31,939 nt of DNA. Origin: Gammaproteobacteria bacterium. Lineage in GTDB: Bacteria > Pseudomonadota > Gammaproteobacteria > Chromatiales > Sedimenticolaceae. The position numbers and the translations under genes were made by a program. Below the pieces are notes generated by a model. The model did not search any database and was not told the origin of the DNA. It worked only from the letters and a program-made list of their open reading frames with translations. How positions within the stretch are numbered: the stretch's first letter is position 1; each line of letters opens with the position of its first letter. Shown in pieces: positions 1 through 6,839 of the stretch. The DNA is taken from positions 1-31,939 of the forward strand of contig JAGRHE010000014.1 of the NCBI GenBank assembly GCA_020445165.1. Reading direction: 5' to 3'.

Positions 1-237
1 GTATTCGGTCTGATCGTCGGCGAGGTTGTACAGATGCTGCAACACCAGCACTTTGAACATCAGCACCACGTCATAGGGTTTGCGCCCGCTCGTGTTCTTG
101 CGTGGCTTCTCGCGAATCTTCAGCAATACCGGCCGAAAGGCTTCCCAATCCACGATCTGGTTCAGCTTGGGCAGCGGGTCACCCAGTGCCTCGAGTTGCT
201 GATGACGGTTGTCGAGATCGAAAAAGCCAGGCTGCAT
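1..237 (-). CDS. IS5-family transposase, N-terminal 79 residues (runs off the window)
   Basis: The reverse strand reads from an ATG at 237 to the window edge without a stop, giving MQPGFFDLDNRHQQLEALGD and later the segment SGRKPYDVVLMFKVLVLQHL. This is the characteristic N-terminus of IS5/InsH-type transposases (DUF772 region), which precedes the DDE catalytic domain. The catalytic part is outside the window, so it cannot be judged whether the enzyme is intact. The family call is from recognised sequence pattern. The gene sits beside a tRNA 3' fragment, consistent with a genomic-island boundary. Confidence 0.85.
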   Translation of the reverse strand, partial: MQPGFFDLDNRHQQLEALGDPLPKLNQIVDWEAFRPVLLKIREKPRKNTSGRKPYDVVLMFKVLVLQHLYNLADDQTEY

Positions 238-304
238 GCAAGCGCGCTCTTGGTGTCGGGAAAGGGCTATGATGCCTCAAAGGACGGTGTTTTTAGAGGT
301 GCCC
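1..304 (-). mobile_element. IS5-family insertion sequence, left end only (partial)
   Basis: The minus strand of the first 237 bases encodes the start of an IS5-type transposase. Between that start and about position 304 the DNA looks like an IS terminus: read on the minus strand it begins GGGCACCTCTAAAAACACC, which resembles the inverted-repeat ends of IS5-group elements. The other end and the rest of the transposase lie outside the window, so neither the matching inverted repeat nor the target duplication can be checked. The exact outer boundary (304) is inferred from that terminus. Confidence 0.7.
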
Positions 305-339
305 ATAAGTAATTGTTTTGTCTCTTATTATTTTGGACC

Positions 340-393
340 TAAAATCCGCCAGTCATTGCGACCATGCCGGTTCGATTCCGGCTCCGGGCACCA
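340..393 (+). pseudogene. 3' half of a tRNA-Leu-like gene (att-site remnant)
   Basis: Positions 366-382 form a perfect T-arm (GCCGG, loop TTCGATT, CCGGC). They are followed by a 7-nt acceptor strand TCCGGGC, discriminator A and an encoded CCA at 391-393. Upstream, GTC (352-354) and GAC (360-362) can form the extra stem of a long variable arm, so this is a class II tRNA; with TAA at the anticodon position (340-342) leucine fits best. Position 339, where the invariant U33 should be, is C, and no D-arm or 5' acceptor GCCCGGA lies upstream. The similarity therefore starts at the anticodon, as in tRNA-borne integrase attachment cores. Confidence 0.7.
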
Positions 394-702
394 TATCCAT
401 ACCCTGTGTCGTAGCGGATGGGATGGCTTCAGACCTGGCTGGCCGGCCCGGATGGCGCGCACAGAAAAGGCGCCTGGTCGGCCCCGATGGCTCGGGCTGG
501 AACTGCTTCGCCCGATGCGACCGAGGCCGGCAACGCGCCTCTCGAATGCTCGATCGGCGGTCGTGCAGATGCTTGAAGTCAATGTGTGAACGGGCTTCTG
601 CGATGCGCGTGATCGGTGGCAGAAGTGTGCTGAAGTTCACATGAACGGGCGAACGATTTGCGTGTTTGGCCACCAGCCGCAGTTCGCCCGCGCATTCACC
701 TG
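394..702. other. Intergenic stretch without a supported gene
   Basis: Several short ORFs cross this stretch in different frames but none has a recognisable protein pattern or a convincing ribosome-binding site. The only structures seen are the inverted repeat at 646-690 and a small near-palindrome GTTCACATGAAC at 635-646. Confidence 0.6.
646..690. repeat. 9-bp inverted repeat CGGGCGAAC / GTTCGCCCG
   Basis: CGGGCGAAC at 646-654 is exactly complementary to GTTCGCCCG at 682-690, with a 27-nt loop that can form a few more pairs. It lies just past the end of the lut gene block on the minus strand. It could stop transcription or stabilise an mRNA end, but no T-run follows on either strand, so a standard intrinsic terminator is not supported. 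Confidence 0.4.
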
Positions 703-909
703 TCAGTGATGCGGCCAGTCGATGGGTTGCGGCCGGTCGGATGCGGCATCGACGACGGCATCGAGGTTCGCATCGTTCACCAGCGCCACGACTTCGTAGT
801 GATCGCGCTCATGGCCCAGGTCCGCCACCTTGAACAGGCGTGCCAGGCGTTGTTCGCACATCAGCCGTTCGAGCATCGCGTGCCGGATCGTGAACGTCAG
901 GATCTTCAT
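703..909 (-). CDS. Small hypothetical protein downstream of lutC (68 aa)
   Basis: This open frame begins 13 bases after the lutC stop codon and reads MKILTFTIRHAMLERLMCEQ onward to a stop at 703. I do not recognise the family. The protein is rich in Asp, Ala and Val and has no membrane segment or signal peptide. There is no clear Shine-Dalgarno sequence, so if it is expressed it is probably by translational coupling to lutC. Its position at the end of the operon supports it; the lack of a known match and its short length argue for caution. Confidence 0.4.
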   Translation of the reverse strand: MKILTFTIRHAMLERLMCEQRLARLFKVADLGHERDHYEVVALVNDANLDAVVDAASDRPQPIDWPHH

Positions 910-922
910 CGTGTGCTGCGAC

Positions 923-1564
923 TCATTCCAGGATCAGCGTGATTAGCTGTTTCGGGCCATGGATGCCGTAGGCCAGGGTCTGTTCGATGTCGGCGGTTTT
1001 CGATGGCCCGGAGATCAGCAGCGCGTTGGTCGGCATGCCAACCGACGGCCAGTTCTCGGCCGCCAGCATGGCCGCAAAGTTTTCGTACAGCCTGTCGGCA
1101 TCGAGCAGGGCGATATGCGCCGGCGGCACCAGGGACATCAGGCGCGGTTCGTCGGCATCCGGCCAGAGCACCAGGGTTCCGCTTTCCGCCAGCCCGGCCC
1201 GGCTGCCGGTGATCGCGACATCGATATCGCTGAACAGTTCGCTTTTCCAGCCTTCGATCGGTTCGGCGTAACGACGCAGTTGCAGGTTCGATCGGGCGGC
1301 GCTTAAAGCGTCGCCATGCTCGCCGTTGCCCACCAGCACGCGATGCATGCCGCGTTCGGGCAGTTGCTGCGTGATCCATGCGACCCAGTCGGTGCGTGGC
1401 ACGCGATGAACCTCTCCACGCACAGCCTGCATGCGTTCGGTGAAGGCGGCGATGCACTGTTCGCGTCCCCAGCCGAGCGGTTTGCTGTAGACAGACGGTG
1501 CCGGTACGACGTTCGGCCGGTTGTTGCGCAGCCGTTCGAGGATACGTTGCCGCGAATCACTCAT
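923..1564 (-). CDS. lutC: LutC/LldG lactate utilization protein C (213 aa)
   Basis: This is a LUD-domain (DUF162) protein, the third component of the LutABC complex that oxidises L-lactate to pyruvate. The start chosen is MSDSRQRILERLRNN at 1564; an open frame extends further upstream but overlaps lutB and is low in plausibility. The C-terminal half carries the family pattern ITGSRAGLAESGTLVLWP and a conserved GPSKTADIEQ segment near the end. No cysteine cluster is present, as expected for this subunit. The gene overlaps the lutB stop by 8 bp, so the two are translationally coupled. Length fits the family (about 200-240 aa). Confidence 0.9.
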   Translation of the reverse strand: MSDSRQRILERLRNNRPNVVPAPSVYSKPLGWGREQCIAAFTERMQAVRGEVHRVPRTDWVAWITQQLPERGMHRVLVGNGEHGDALSAARSNLQLRRYAEPIEGWKSELFSDIDVAITGSRAGLAESGTLVLWPDADEPRLMSLVPPAHIALLDADRLYENFAAMLAAENWPSVGMPTNALLISGPSKTADIEQTLAYGIHGPKQLITLILE

Positions 1565-2978
1565 GCCGAAAGCCTTCCTGTCGAACCCGTTCGCGCAAGG
1601 GTATTGGTGCGGGTCTGACCGCCGCCCGATACCTTGTCCAGCCACCGAGGCGTGATGGAGCGAGTGCACGCAGGCGGCTCGCCAGGCGTGTGAAGAGTCG
1701 GTACAGGCGCGGATGCGAATACAACTGCTGCCACATCCACCAGGCGGTGGCCTCACTTGGCTTACGCAGGCTGCCGTGGCCGGGCAGGTTGGCGCTGCTG
1801 CGTTGGCCATCCACGGCCTCGGCGCGCAGGCGGTTGATCAGTTTCGGTAGAGGGATACGCACCGGGCACACTTCGCCGCAGGCACCACACATGGTGCAGG
1901 CAGAGGTCAGGGTGCCGACCTTGTCGATGCCGATGCGCTGTGGTTCCAGGGCGATGCCGATCGGGCCCGGGTAGACCGTGCCATAGGCATGTCCGCCGAG
2001 TTGGACGTACACCGGGCAGTGATTGATGCACGCGCCACAACGGATACAGCGCAGGGTATCGAGCAGCTCCTCGTCGACGCGGATGCGTGAACGGCCATTG
2101 TCGAGGAGCACCAGGTGTACGGCCTCTGGGCCATCCAGTTCGCCCGGCTGGCGTGGTCGGCTGATCATGTTGAAGTAGGTCGTGATCGGCTGCCCGGTCG
2201 CCGACTTGGTCAGGATCTCGAGCAGCGGCGGTACGTCTGACAGTTTTTCGACCACCTTCTCGACGCCGGTGATCGCAATATGCAGGCGCGGTGCGGTCGT
2301 GCTAAGGCGCCCGTTGCCTTCGTTTTCGACCAGGCACAGAGTGCCGGTTTCGGCGACCGCGAAGTTCACTCCCGACATGCCGGCATCGGCTGCCGCAAAG
2401 CGGCCACGCAGGATCTCGCGCGCGGTCTGGGTCAGCTCATCGATGTCCTCGGTATAGGGGATGTCGGGATGAAAACGATGAAACAGCTCGGCCACCTCGA
2501 CCCGGTTCTTGTGTATCGCCGGCGCAACGATATGCGACGGCGGCTCTTTCGCCAGCTGAATGATGTATTCACCGAGGTCTGACTCGATCACCTCGATGCC
2601 ACGCTGTTCGAGGTAGTGATTGAGTTCCGTCTCCTCGGACACCATCGACTTGCCCTTGACGACGGTTCTGGCGCCGGCCGTGTCGAGGATGCCGTGGATG
2701 ATGGCATTGGCCTGTTCCGGAGTTTCGGCCCAGTGCACCTGAATGCCGTTCTCGGTCAATCGCGCCTCGAGTTGTTCGAGCAGCTCAGGCTGCCGGACCA
2801 GGGCATTGGCGCGCACCGCGCGCGCCTGGTCGCGCAGCGCCTGCAGTTGGGTTTCGTCCGGGAACTGTTCGGCGCGGCGCGCCATGATGCCGGTCATCGC
2901 GCTGCGGAAATTGCGTCGTAGCTGGGCGTTGTGCAGGGCGTCGTCGATGCGCCCGTGAAAGGCCTGGGTCTGGTTCAC
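1557..2978 (-). CDS. lutB: LutB/LldF iron-sulfur lactate utilization protein B (473 aa)
   Basis: This iron-sulfur subunit of the LutABC lactate oxidation system has an N-terminal LUD domain (about residues 65-290, with the pattern NFAVAETGTLCLVENEGN). A ferredoxin-like module follows, with two [4Fe-4S] motifs: C311-x2-C314-x2-C317-x3-C321 and C361-x2-C364-x2-C367-x3-C371. A C-terminal extension ends in GFRHE. The start is a GTG at 2978 that overlaps the lutA stop (GTGA, 4 bp). A longer open frame continues upstream but only as an antisense-like reading of lutA. Length fits the family (about 470 aa). Confidence 0.92.
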   Translation of the reverse strand: MNQTQAFHGRIDDALHNAQLRRNFRSAMTGIMARRAEQFPDETQLQALRDQARAVRANALVRQPELLEQLEARLTENGIQVHWAETPEQANAIIHGILDTAGARTVVKGKSMVSEETELNHYLEQRGIEVIESDLGEYIIQLAKEPPSHIVAPAIHKNRVEVAELFHRFHPDIPYTEDIDELTQTAREILRGRFAAADAGMSGVNFAVAETGTLCLVENEGNGRLSTTAPRLHIAITGVEKVVEKLSDVPPLLEILTKSATGQPITTYFNMISRPRQPGELDGPEAVHLVLLDNGRSRIRVDEELLDTLRCIRCGACINHCPVYVQLGGHAYGTVYPGPIGIALEPQRIGIDKVGTLTSACTMCGACGEVCPVRIPLPKLINRLRAEAVDGQRSSANLPGHGSLRKPSEATAWWMWQQLYSHPRLYRLFTRLASRLRALAPSRLGGWTRYRAAVRPAPIPLRERVRQEGFRHE

Positions 2979-3715
2979 TGGGTACGCTCCCACAGGTATT
3001 CGGCGATGTGTATGGTGCGCGGTCCGCCACCCTGGTGCTCGAAGGCGCCGCCGATGTTCATCAGACATCCGCAGTCCTGGCTGACGACGGTCTGCGCACC
3101 GGTCGCACGCAGCGCATCGGTCTTGTCCTTGACCATCGCGCCGGAGACATCGGCCTGCTTGACCGAGAAGGTGCCGCCAAAACCGCAGCACTCGGCCTTG
3201 CGAGCCTGTTCGATGACTTCGACGTTGCCAAGTTGCCCGATCAGCGATTCGATACGGTCGGCTACGCCCATCTCGCGTCGCGCCGAGCACGAGGTATGGA
3301 TCGCGACCTGCGTCGGTTGGCCAAGATCGCGCAGTTGCACGTCGAGCACATCGACCAGAAACTCGGTCAGCTCGTAGGTGCGCCTGGCGACGGTGAGCGC
3401 CCGCTGCTCGTCGGGCTGACCGGCGAACAGCTCTGGCCAGTGATGCTTGATCATGCCTGCGCAGGAACCCGAAGGTACGACCACCGGGATGTCGCGCGCC
3501 AGGCAGGCCAGCTGAGCGCGTGCCACCTGCAATGCTTCGTCACGGTAACCGGAGTTGAAGGCCGGCTGGCCGCAGCAGGTCTGGTCGTCCGGGAAGATCA
3601 CCTCGACGCCTTCGCGTCGCAGCAATTGCATGCCGGCGAGTCCGGCCGCCGGATACAACAGGTCGACCAGGCACGTGGCGAAATAGTAAACACTGTCAGG
3701 CTTGTTCAAGTGCAC
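2975..3715 (-). CDS. lutA: LutA/LldE lactate utilization protein A (246 aa)
   Basis: This cysteine-rich-domain protein resembles the heterodisulfide-reductase or glycolate-oxidase iron-sulfur subunit and is the first gene of lutABC. It contains two CCG-type motifs: DQTCCGQPAFNSGY (near residue 48) and AECCGFGGTFS (near residue 185). An additional conserved stretch is VVSQDCGCLMNIGG. The predicted start is GTG at 3715, with a weak AGAGA ribosome-binding sequence just upstream. The protein is cytoplasmic with no signal peptide. A possible promoter and a palindrome lie upstream, between this gene and hipA. Confidence 0.92.
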   Translation of the reverse strand: MHLNKPDSVYYFATCLVDLLYPAAGLAGMQLLRREGVEVIFPDDQTCCGQPAFNSGYRDEALQVARAQLACLARDIPVVVPSGSCAGMIKHHWPELFAGQPDEQRALTVARRTYELTEFLVDVLDVQLRDLGQPTQVAIHTSCSARREMGVADRIESLIGQLGNVEVIEQARKAECCGFGGTFSVKQADVSGAMVKDKTDALRATGAQTVVSQDCGCLMNIGGAFEHQGGGPRTIHIAEYLWERTQ

Positions 3716-3820
3716 GTTCTCTGTCTGCGGTCGTATGCGTCATTCATCCGGCATCTTTAGCTGTCAGGCACACGTGGCCGGGCGTTTGCGGAGGATGCCG
3801 CGCTTCGATCCGATGGTTCG

Positions 3821-3851
3821 ACTATAGCGCGCGCTGACGCGAAGTTCGCAA
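3821..3851 (-). promoter_or_regulatory. Candidate lut operon promoter
   Basis: On the minus strand a TATAGT (3821-3826) could act as a -10 box and TTGCGA (3846-3851) as a -35 box. The 19-bp spacer is longer than the optimum, so support is modest. It lies about 105 bases upstream of the lutA start and downstream of hipA, where a separate lut promoter would be expected. Confidence 0.35.
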
Positions 3852-3892
3852 CGTTCGCCGCCGCCGGCTTGGCCGCATCGGTCCTGTCCAGG

Positions 3893-3911
3893 ACCTGATC
3901 CGGGATCAGGT
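3893..3911. promoter_or_regulatory. Perfect palindrome across the hipA stop codon
   Basis: ACCTGATCCGGGATCAGGT has exact 8-bp arms around a 3-bp centre. It spans the hipA stop codon (3906-3908) and lies upstream of the candidate lut promoter. It may be an operator for a lactate regulator or a hairpin at the 3' end of hipA mRNA. No T-run follows, so it is not a standard terminator. Confidence 0.45.
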
Positions 3912-5213
3912 GGCCAGCTCGAGGCGCAGGGCCTTGCCGATACGTGTCGTGTCGTGCGCGGAAACACCAGCCGTGGCGGCGTGGAGGGGCCAGTCGCGCA
4001 CCGCTTCGGCGATATCGCCCAGGATCTTTTTCGCGCGGATCTTTTTGATGCCGGCGTTGCTGGCGAAGGCGAGAAGATCGTCGGACGTGAACCGGTTGCG
4101 CCGGCCGTTGAGACTCATCTGGTGCTGGCTGGTCCATGCGCCGTCGGGATTGTAGGCATAGGCCACGTCGAAAGCCGGGGACAGTCGCCAACGGCCGTGA
4201 CGGTCCATCAGGAAGGCGATGTTCTTCACGTGGTCGTCGTGATTGCGCGCGAGCACGTTGAAAATGGCGCGCCTGACCTGTTGTTCGATGGCGTCGCTCG
4301 CCAGCCCGAGTAACTGGATGGTCTCGACCGCCTGTTCGTAGGAATAGGCTCCGGCCTGGTTGAAATCGAAATGACGCAGCGCACCCAGCGATTGCATGTG
4401 CAGCTTGTCACCGGTCTCGCTGCGATCGAAGCGACGGGTCATGAAGTGCGCGCGGCCGCCTTCCTCATGCAGCCTGCATTCACGCATCTCGATGCCGGCC
4501 GCTTTCGCCATCAGTGAATAGGCGTATTCGATACGCCCGAAGCCCTGCGGATCGGCCAGTTCCTTGTCGCGGTTCTCGGCGACGCCGTCGAACTTCATCA
4601 GCCAGTGTTCGAATCCCTTGCCGGCATCGGCCTGGCCGGAGCGGAACTCGCCTGTGGCAGGATTCCAGGCCAGCACCGCCTTGGCCCGGGCGCCGCCGGC
4701 AGAGGTGCCGACGCGCAGGATGTCTTCGATGGCGCGCTGGTCGTCCTGTCCGGCGAACTTGCCTTCCAGGGTGACGCGCTGGTCGAGCACCCGGTTGGCG
4801 AGTTCGACCAGGGCCTCGATGCGCACCTTGTGGGTCCGTGTCGGTGCGCCCTTGATGGTCGGTTTGAACTCGAGTGCGCCCATGCCGCGGGCGCCGGTGT
4901 AACACAGGCGTTCGACCGGATTCATGCTCCCGGGCGCACGGCCACGCGCCGCCAGCCAGGCGTCGATCAGCTTGTTGCCGAAGCGGTCCGGCAGCGAGTC
5001 GGCCAGCAGCCCGGGCAGGCCATGAAAGCTTTCACGCGACAGGGCGGGAAACTCGTAGGGGGCGTCCTGCAGCGGCATGGTCAATGGTGCGACCTGGATG
5101 TTCGAGCCGGCGAACTCCGGGGTGTACTGGAATACCGAAAGGCTGCGGTCATCCAGCCAGGTGACCGCGCCGATCTCGCGCCCCCACAGCAGCACGCGGG
5201 CGGTCGTGCTCAT
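3906..5213 (-). CDS. hipA: HipA-family serine/threonine kinase toxin (435 aa)
   Basis: HipA toxins are protein kinases that phosphorylate translation factors such as aminoacyl-tRNA synthetases and induce growth arrest; HipB neutralises them. Visible features are the N-terminal HipA-coupling domain, a phosphate-binding loop GTSAGGARAKAVLAW starting at G169, the catalytic-loop motif NHDDHVKN at residues 324-331 and the metal-binding Asp in LSPAFDVAYAY (D349). Length matches E. coli HipA (about 440 aa), so the toxin appears intact. The start MSTTARVLLWG at 5213 gives a 4-bp ATGA overlap with hipB; the open frame upstream is an alternative reading of hipB. The actual kinase target here is unknown. 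Confidence 0.92.
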   Translation of the reverse strand: MSTTARVLLWGREIGAVTWLDDRSLSVFQYTPEFAGSNIQVAPLTMPLQDAPYEFPALSRESFHGLPGLLADSLPDRFGNKLIDAWLAARGRAPGSMNPVERLCYTGARGMGALEFKPTIKGAPTRTHKVRIEALVELANRVLDQRVTLEGKFAGQDDQRAIEDILRVGTSAGGARAKAVLAWNPATGEFRSGQADAGKGFEHWLMKFDGVAENRDKELADPQGFGRIEYAYSLMAKAAGIEMRECRLHEEGGRAHFMTRRFDRSETGDKLHMQSLGALRHFDFNQAGAYSYEQAVETIQLLGLASDAIEQQVRRAIFNVLARNHDDHVKNIAFLMDRHGRWRLSPAFDVAYAYNPDGAWTSQHQMSLNGRRNRFTSDDLLAFASNAGIKKIRAKKILGDIAEAVRDWPLHAATAGVSAHDTTRIGKALRLELAT

Positions 5214-5569
5214 GTCTCGTCGGCCTCGTCTCCCCAGGTCCAGGGTTCGCTCGGCTGACGCGTGCCGCTGGCCCGCTGACGGTGGCGTCCTTCGTGGCGT
5301 GCCAGTTCGACCGGGCGTACATCGGGATCGGGCAGGAGTGCTGCCAGGTGTCCGGCCAGGCCGAGTGCCTTCATCACGCGGATGAAGGAATCGAGCGAAA
5401 TGCCTTTGCCGTCCGCGATCCGGGTCATGGTGCTGCGCGATACACCGGCCTTCTCGGCCAGGTTCGCCTGGCTGATGTTCTGACTCAGGCGGATTTCTTC
5501 GAGGCGTCGGCACAGCGCCGCGGCAATGGCGGCGCTGGAGCTGGTAGTGAAATCTTCTTTATGTATCAT
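5210..5569 (-). CDS. hipB: HipB-like XRE-family antitoxin and repressor (119 aa)
   Basis: This is a small helix-turn-helix protein encoded directly before hipA. The HTH lies at about residues 20-70, with the pattern LSQNISQANLAEKAGVSRST followed by MTRIADGKGISLDSF. It is longer than E. coli HipB (88 aa) because of a charged C-terminal tail from about residue 78. As the antitoxin it should bind HipA and repress the operon. Repeated ATGCAT sites in the AT-rich promoter region are good operator candidates. It overlaps hipA by 4 bp (ATGA), typical for stoichiometric coupling. Confidence 0.9.
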   Translation of the reverse strand: MIHKEDFTTSSSAAIAAALCRRLEEIRLSQNISQANLAEKAGVSRSTMTRIADGKGISLDSFIRVMKALGLAGHLAALLPDPDVRPVELARHEGRHRQRASGTRQPSEPWTWGDEADET

Positions 5570-5601
5570 AAATCATGCCTAAAAGAGAGTTTTCGGCATT
5601 T

Positions 5602-5705
5602 ATGCATGAAATATTGCGCATATCACAGGAATTGTCAAATCAGTATGCGTTAAAAATAATGCATAGTGGGATCCAAAAGGTGTTTTTGCTTTAAAAGTAA
5701 TGCAT
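5602..5705 (-). promoter_or_regulatory. hipBA promoter with three ATGCAT operator-like sites
   Basis: On the minus strand a consensus -35 TTGACA (5633-5638) is followed after exactly 17 bp by AATATT (5610-5615) as -10. ATGCAT palindromes lie at 5602-5607 (next to the expected start point), 5659-5664 and 5700-5705, each within A/T-rich flanks. HipB-type antitoxins are known to bind short palindromes in their own promoters, so autoregulation at these sites is a reasonable inference. The stretch is much more AT-rich than its surroundings. Confidence 0.6.
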
Positions 5706-5775
5706 AAAAATCGTGTTGATATTGTGCAAGGAATGCCTGTCTCGCGTAGCCATGAGACCCGAGCGCCGGGCAGAT

Positions 5776-6600
5776 TCACCTGAGCTGTGACGCCACGATC
5801 CAGCCTTCCAGCGGATCGATGGACGCTGGCAGACCGAAGTTGTCGGCGCGCCGGGTCCAGCTCCAGGCCGCCTGCACGGCGCACAGCAGGGCATCGATTC
5901 GATCGCCGCCGGCGTCGTTCCGCAGCTTCCCGGCAACTGCGTCCGTGATCACCGGCGCGATGTTGTGGCTGACAGCGAGATCGCCGCCCACCAGGGCAGC
6001 CAACAGGTCTTCGCGGGCCTGCCCGCGTGCCGCGTCCTGCCGCCCAGTGTCGTCGCTCTTGTAGCTGCGGCGTCCGATCAAACGGCGTGCGAGCAGGCCG
6101 GGGTAGGCTTCGACCACGATGCGCTCCGGATCGCCCTGGTGCAGCCCGGGTATCGAAACGCCTGCGTCGAGCAACCTGGGGACACCTTCGTACAACATCA
6201 GCCCGACCGGTGTGCCATAGAGCTTCTGCGGACTGATCGCGCCGGCCAGGATGTCGGTGGCACGCCGATGTTCCTTGTCGCCGGCGGCGCGGCCGTGACG
6301 ATAGTGATCGAGTGCCCGGCGGAAATCCGCTCGCGACATGTCACCGACATGGCGCATGTAAGCCTGCCAGTCGGCCGGCCAGCCGATCGTTTTGATGAAC
6401 CGCCGGGCGAATCCGAACGGGAAATCGGCTCCCGCAATCCAGGGACCGGGGCGGGCGAGGGCCTGCTCGAAACCGGTGAAGTCGACCCATTCCACCAGCA
6501 ATTCGGCATGCAGCCGGGTTCCGGCCAGCCGGCACACACAACAGGTGATCGGTTTGCGACGTGTCGGGCGGCTAGTGAAATCGATACCCAGAACCTTCAT
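5776..6600 (-). CDS. DUF429 family protein (274 aa)
   Basis: The N-terminus MKVLGIDFTSRPTRRKPITC and the later GADFPFGFARRF match the DUF429 family, which has a predicted RNase H-like fold with an early acidic residue in GIDFTS. A conserved EAYPGLLARRLIG and the C-terminal GGDRIDALLCAVQAAW also fit. The biochemical function is not established to my knowledge; a nuclease or nucleotide-dependent activity has been inferred from the fold only. It is monocistronic on the minus strand and is the last gene before the injection-system locus, with which no functional link is evident. Confidence 0.85.
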   Translation of the reverse strand: MKVLGIDFTSRPTRRKPITCCVCRLAGTRLHAELLVEWVDFTGFEQALARPGPWIAGADFPFGFARRFIKTIGWPADWQAYMRHVGDMSRADFRRALDHYRHGRAAGDKEHRRATDILAGAISPQKLYGTPVGLMLYEGVPRLLDAGVSIPGLHQGDPERIVVEAYPGLLARRLIGRRSYKSDDTGRQDAARGQAREDLLAALVGGDLAVSHNIAPVITDAVAGKLRNDAGGDRIDALLCAVQAAWSWTRRADNFGLPASIDPLEGWIVASQLR

Positions 6601-6665
6601 CTGACGACGTTGGCATGCCGGCTGCGTGGCGTCCAGCCGATCACTGTGCAGAGGGTGATCGCGGT

Positions 6666-6716
6666 TTGAATAAGCCGGCCCGGTGGCCTATAAACGGTAC
6701 ATCACTATCGTGATGT
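6666..6716 (+). promoter_or_regulatory. Strong sigma-70-like promoter with palindrome at the start point, upstream of the SARP gene
   Basis: TTGAAT (6666-6671), a 17-bp spacer and TATAAA (6689-6694) form a near-consensus promoter on the plus strand. The expected transcription start, around 6701, falls inside a perfect inverted repeat ACATCACTATCGTGATGT (6699-6716, 7-bp arms, 4-bp centre). An operator at this place would block transcription, so a repressor site controlling the injection-system activator is likely. The regulator is not identified. Confidence 0.65.
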
Positions 6717-6723
6717 CGCCCGC

Positions 6724-6740
6724 CTGGATTTCAAATCCAG
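6724..6740. repeat. Palindrome CTGGATTTCAAATCCAG in the leader of the SARP gene
   Basis: Perfect 8-bp arms around a single C. It lies about 25 nt downstream of the predicted transcription start, so it could be a second operator or a leader-RNA hairpin. It resembles an anticodon arm such as that of tRNA-Sec, but the other arms of a tRNA are absent. Confidence 0.45.
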
Positions 6741-6839
6741 CGCCTGATTCGCTGAACTGCGCGCTGGGTCAAAGACGTACGACGAAACGGCACGCTTAAT
6801 GAGAACGCAAGCGAGAGGGGACACTCTACGGGCGGCTCA

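Noticed and set aside
34..312. Plus-strand ORF of 92 aa at the left edge
   Set aside because: It is the antisense shadow of the IS5 transposase, whose own frame gives a clear family match.
301..393. A complete tRNA beginning at GCCC in 301
   Set aside because: The four bases could pair with the acceptor strand, but the rest of the acceptor, the D-arm GG and U33 are missing and the length is too great. GCCC at 301-304 is better explained as the IS terminus.
353..673. Minus-strand ORF ending in a GAGIEPAWSQ sequence
   Set aside because: This is the well-known spurious translation of the reverse strand of a tRNA 3' end, not a gene.
6724..6740. tRNA-Sec (selC) fragment
   Set aside because: The palindrome resembles a selC anticodon arm, but no T-arm, acceptor or CCA follows. 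It is better treated as an operator or hairpin.
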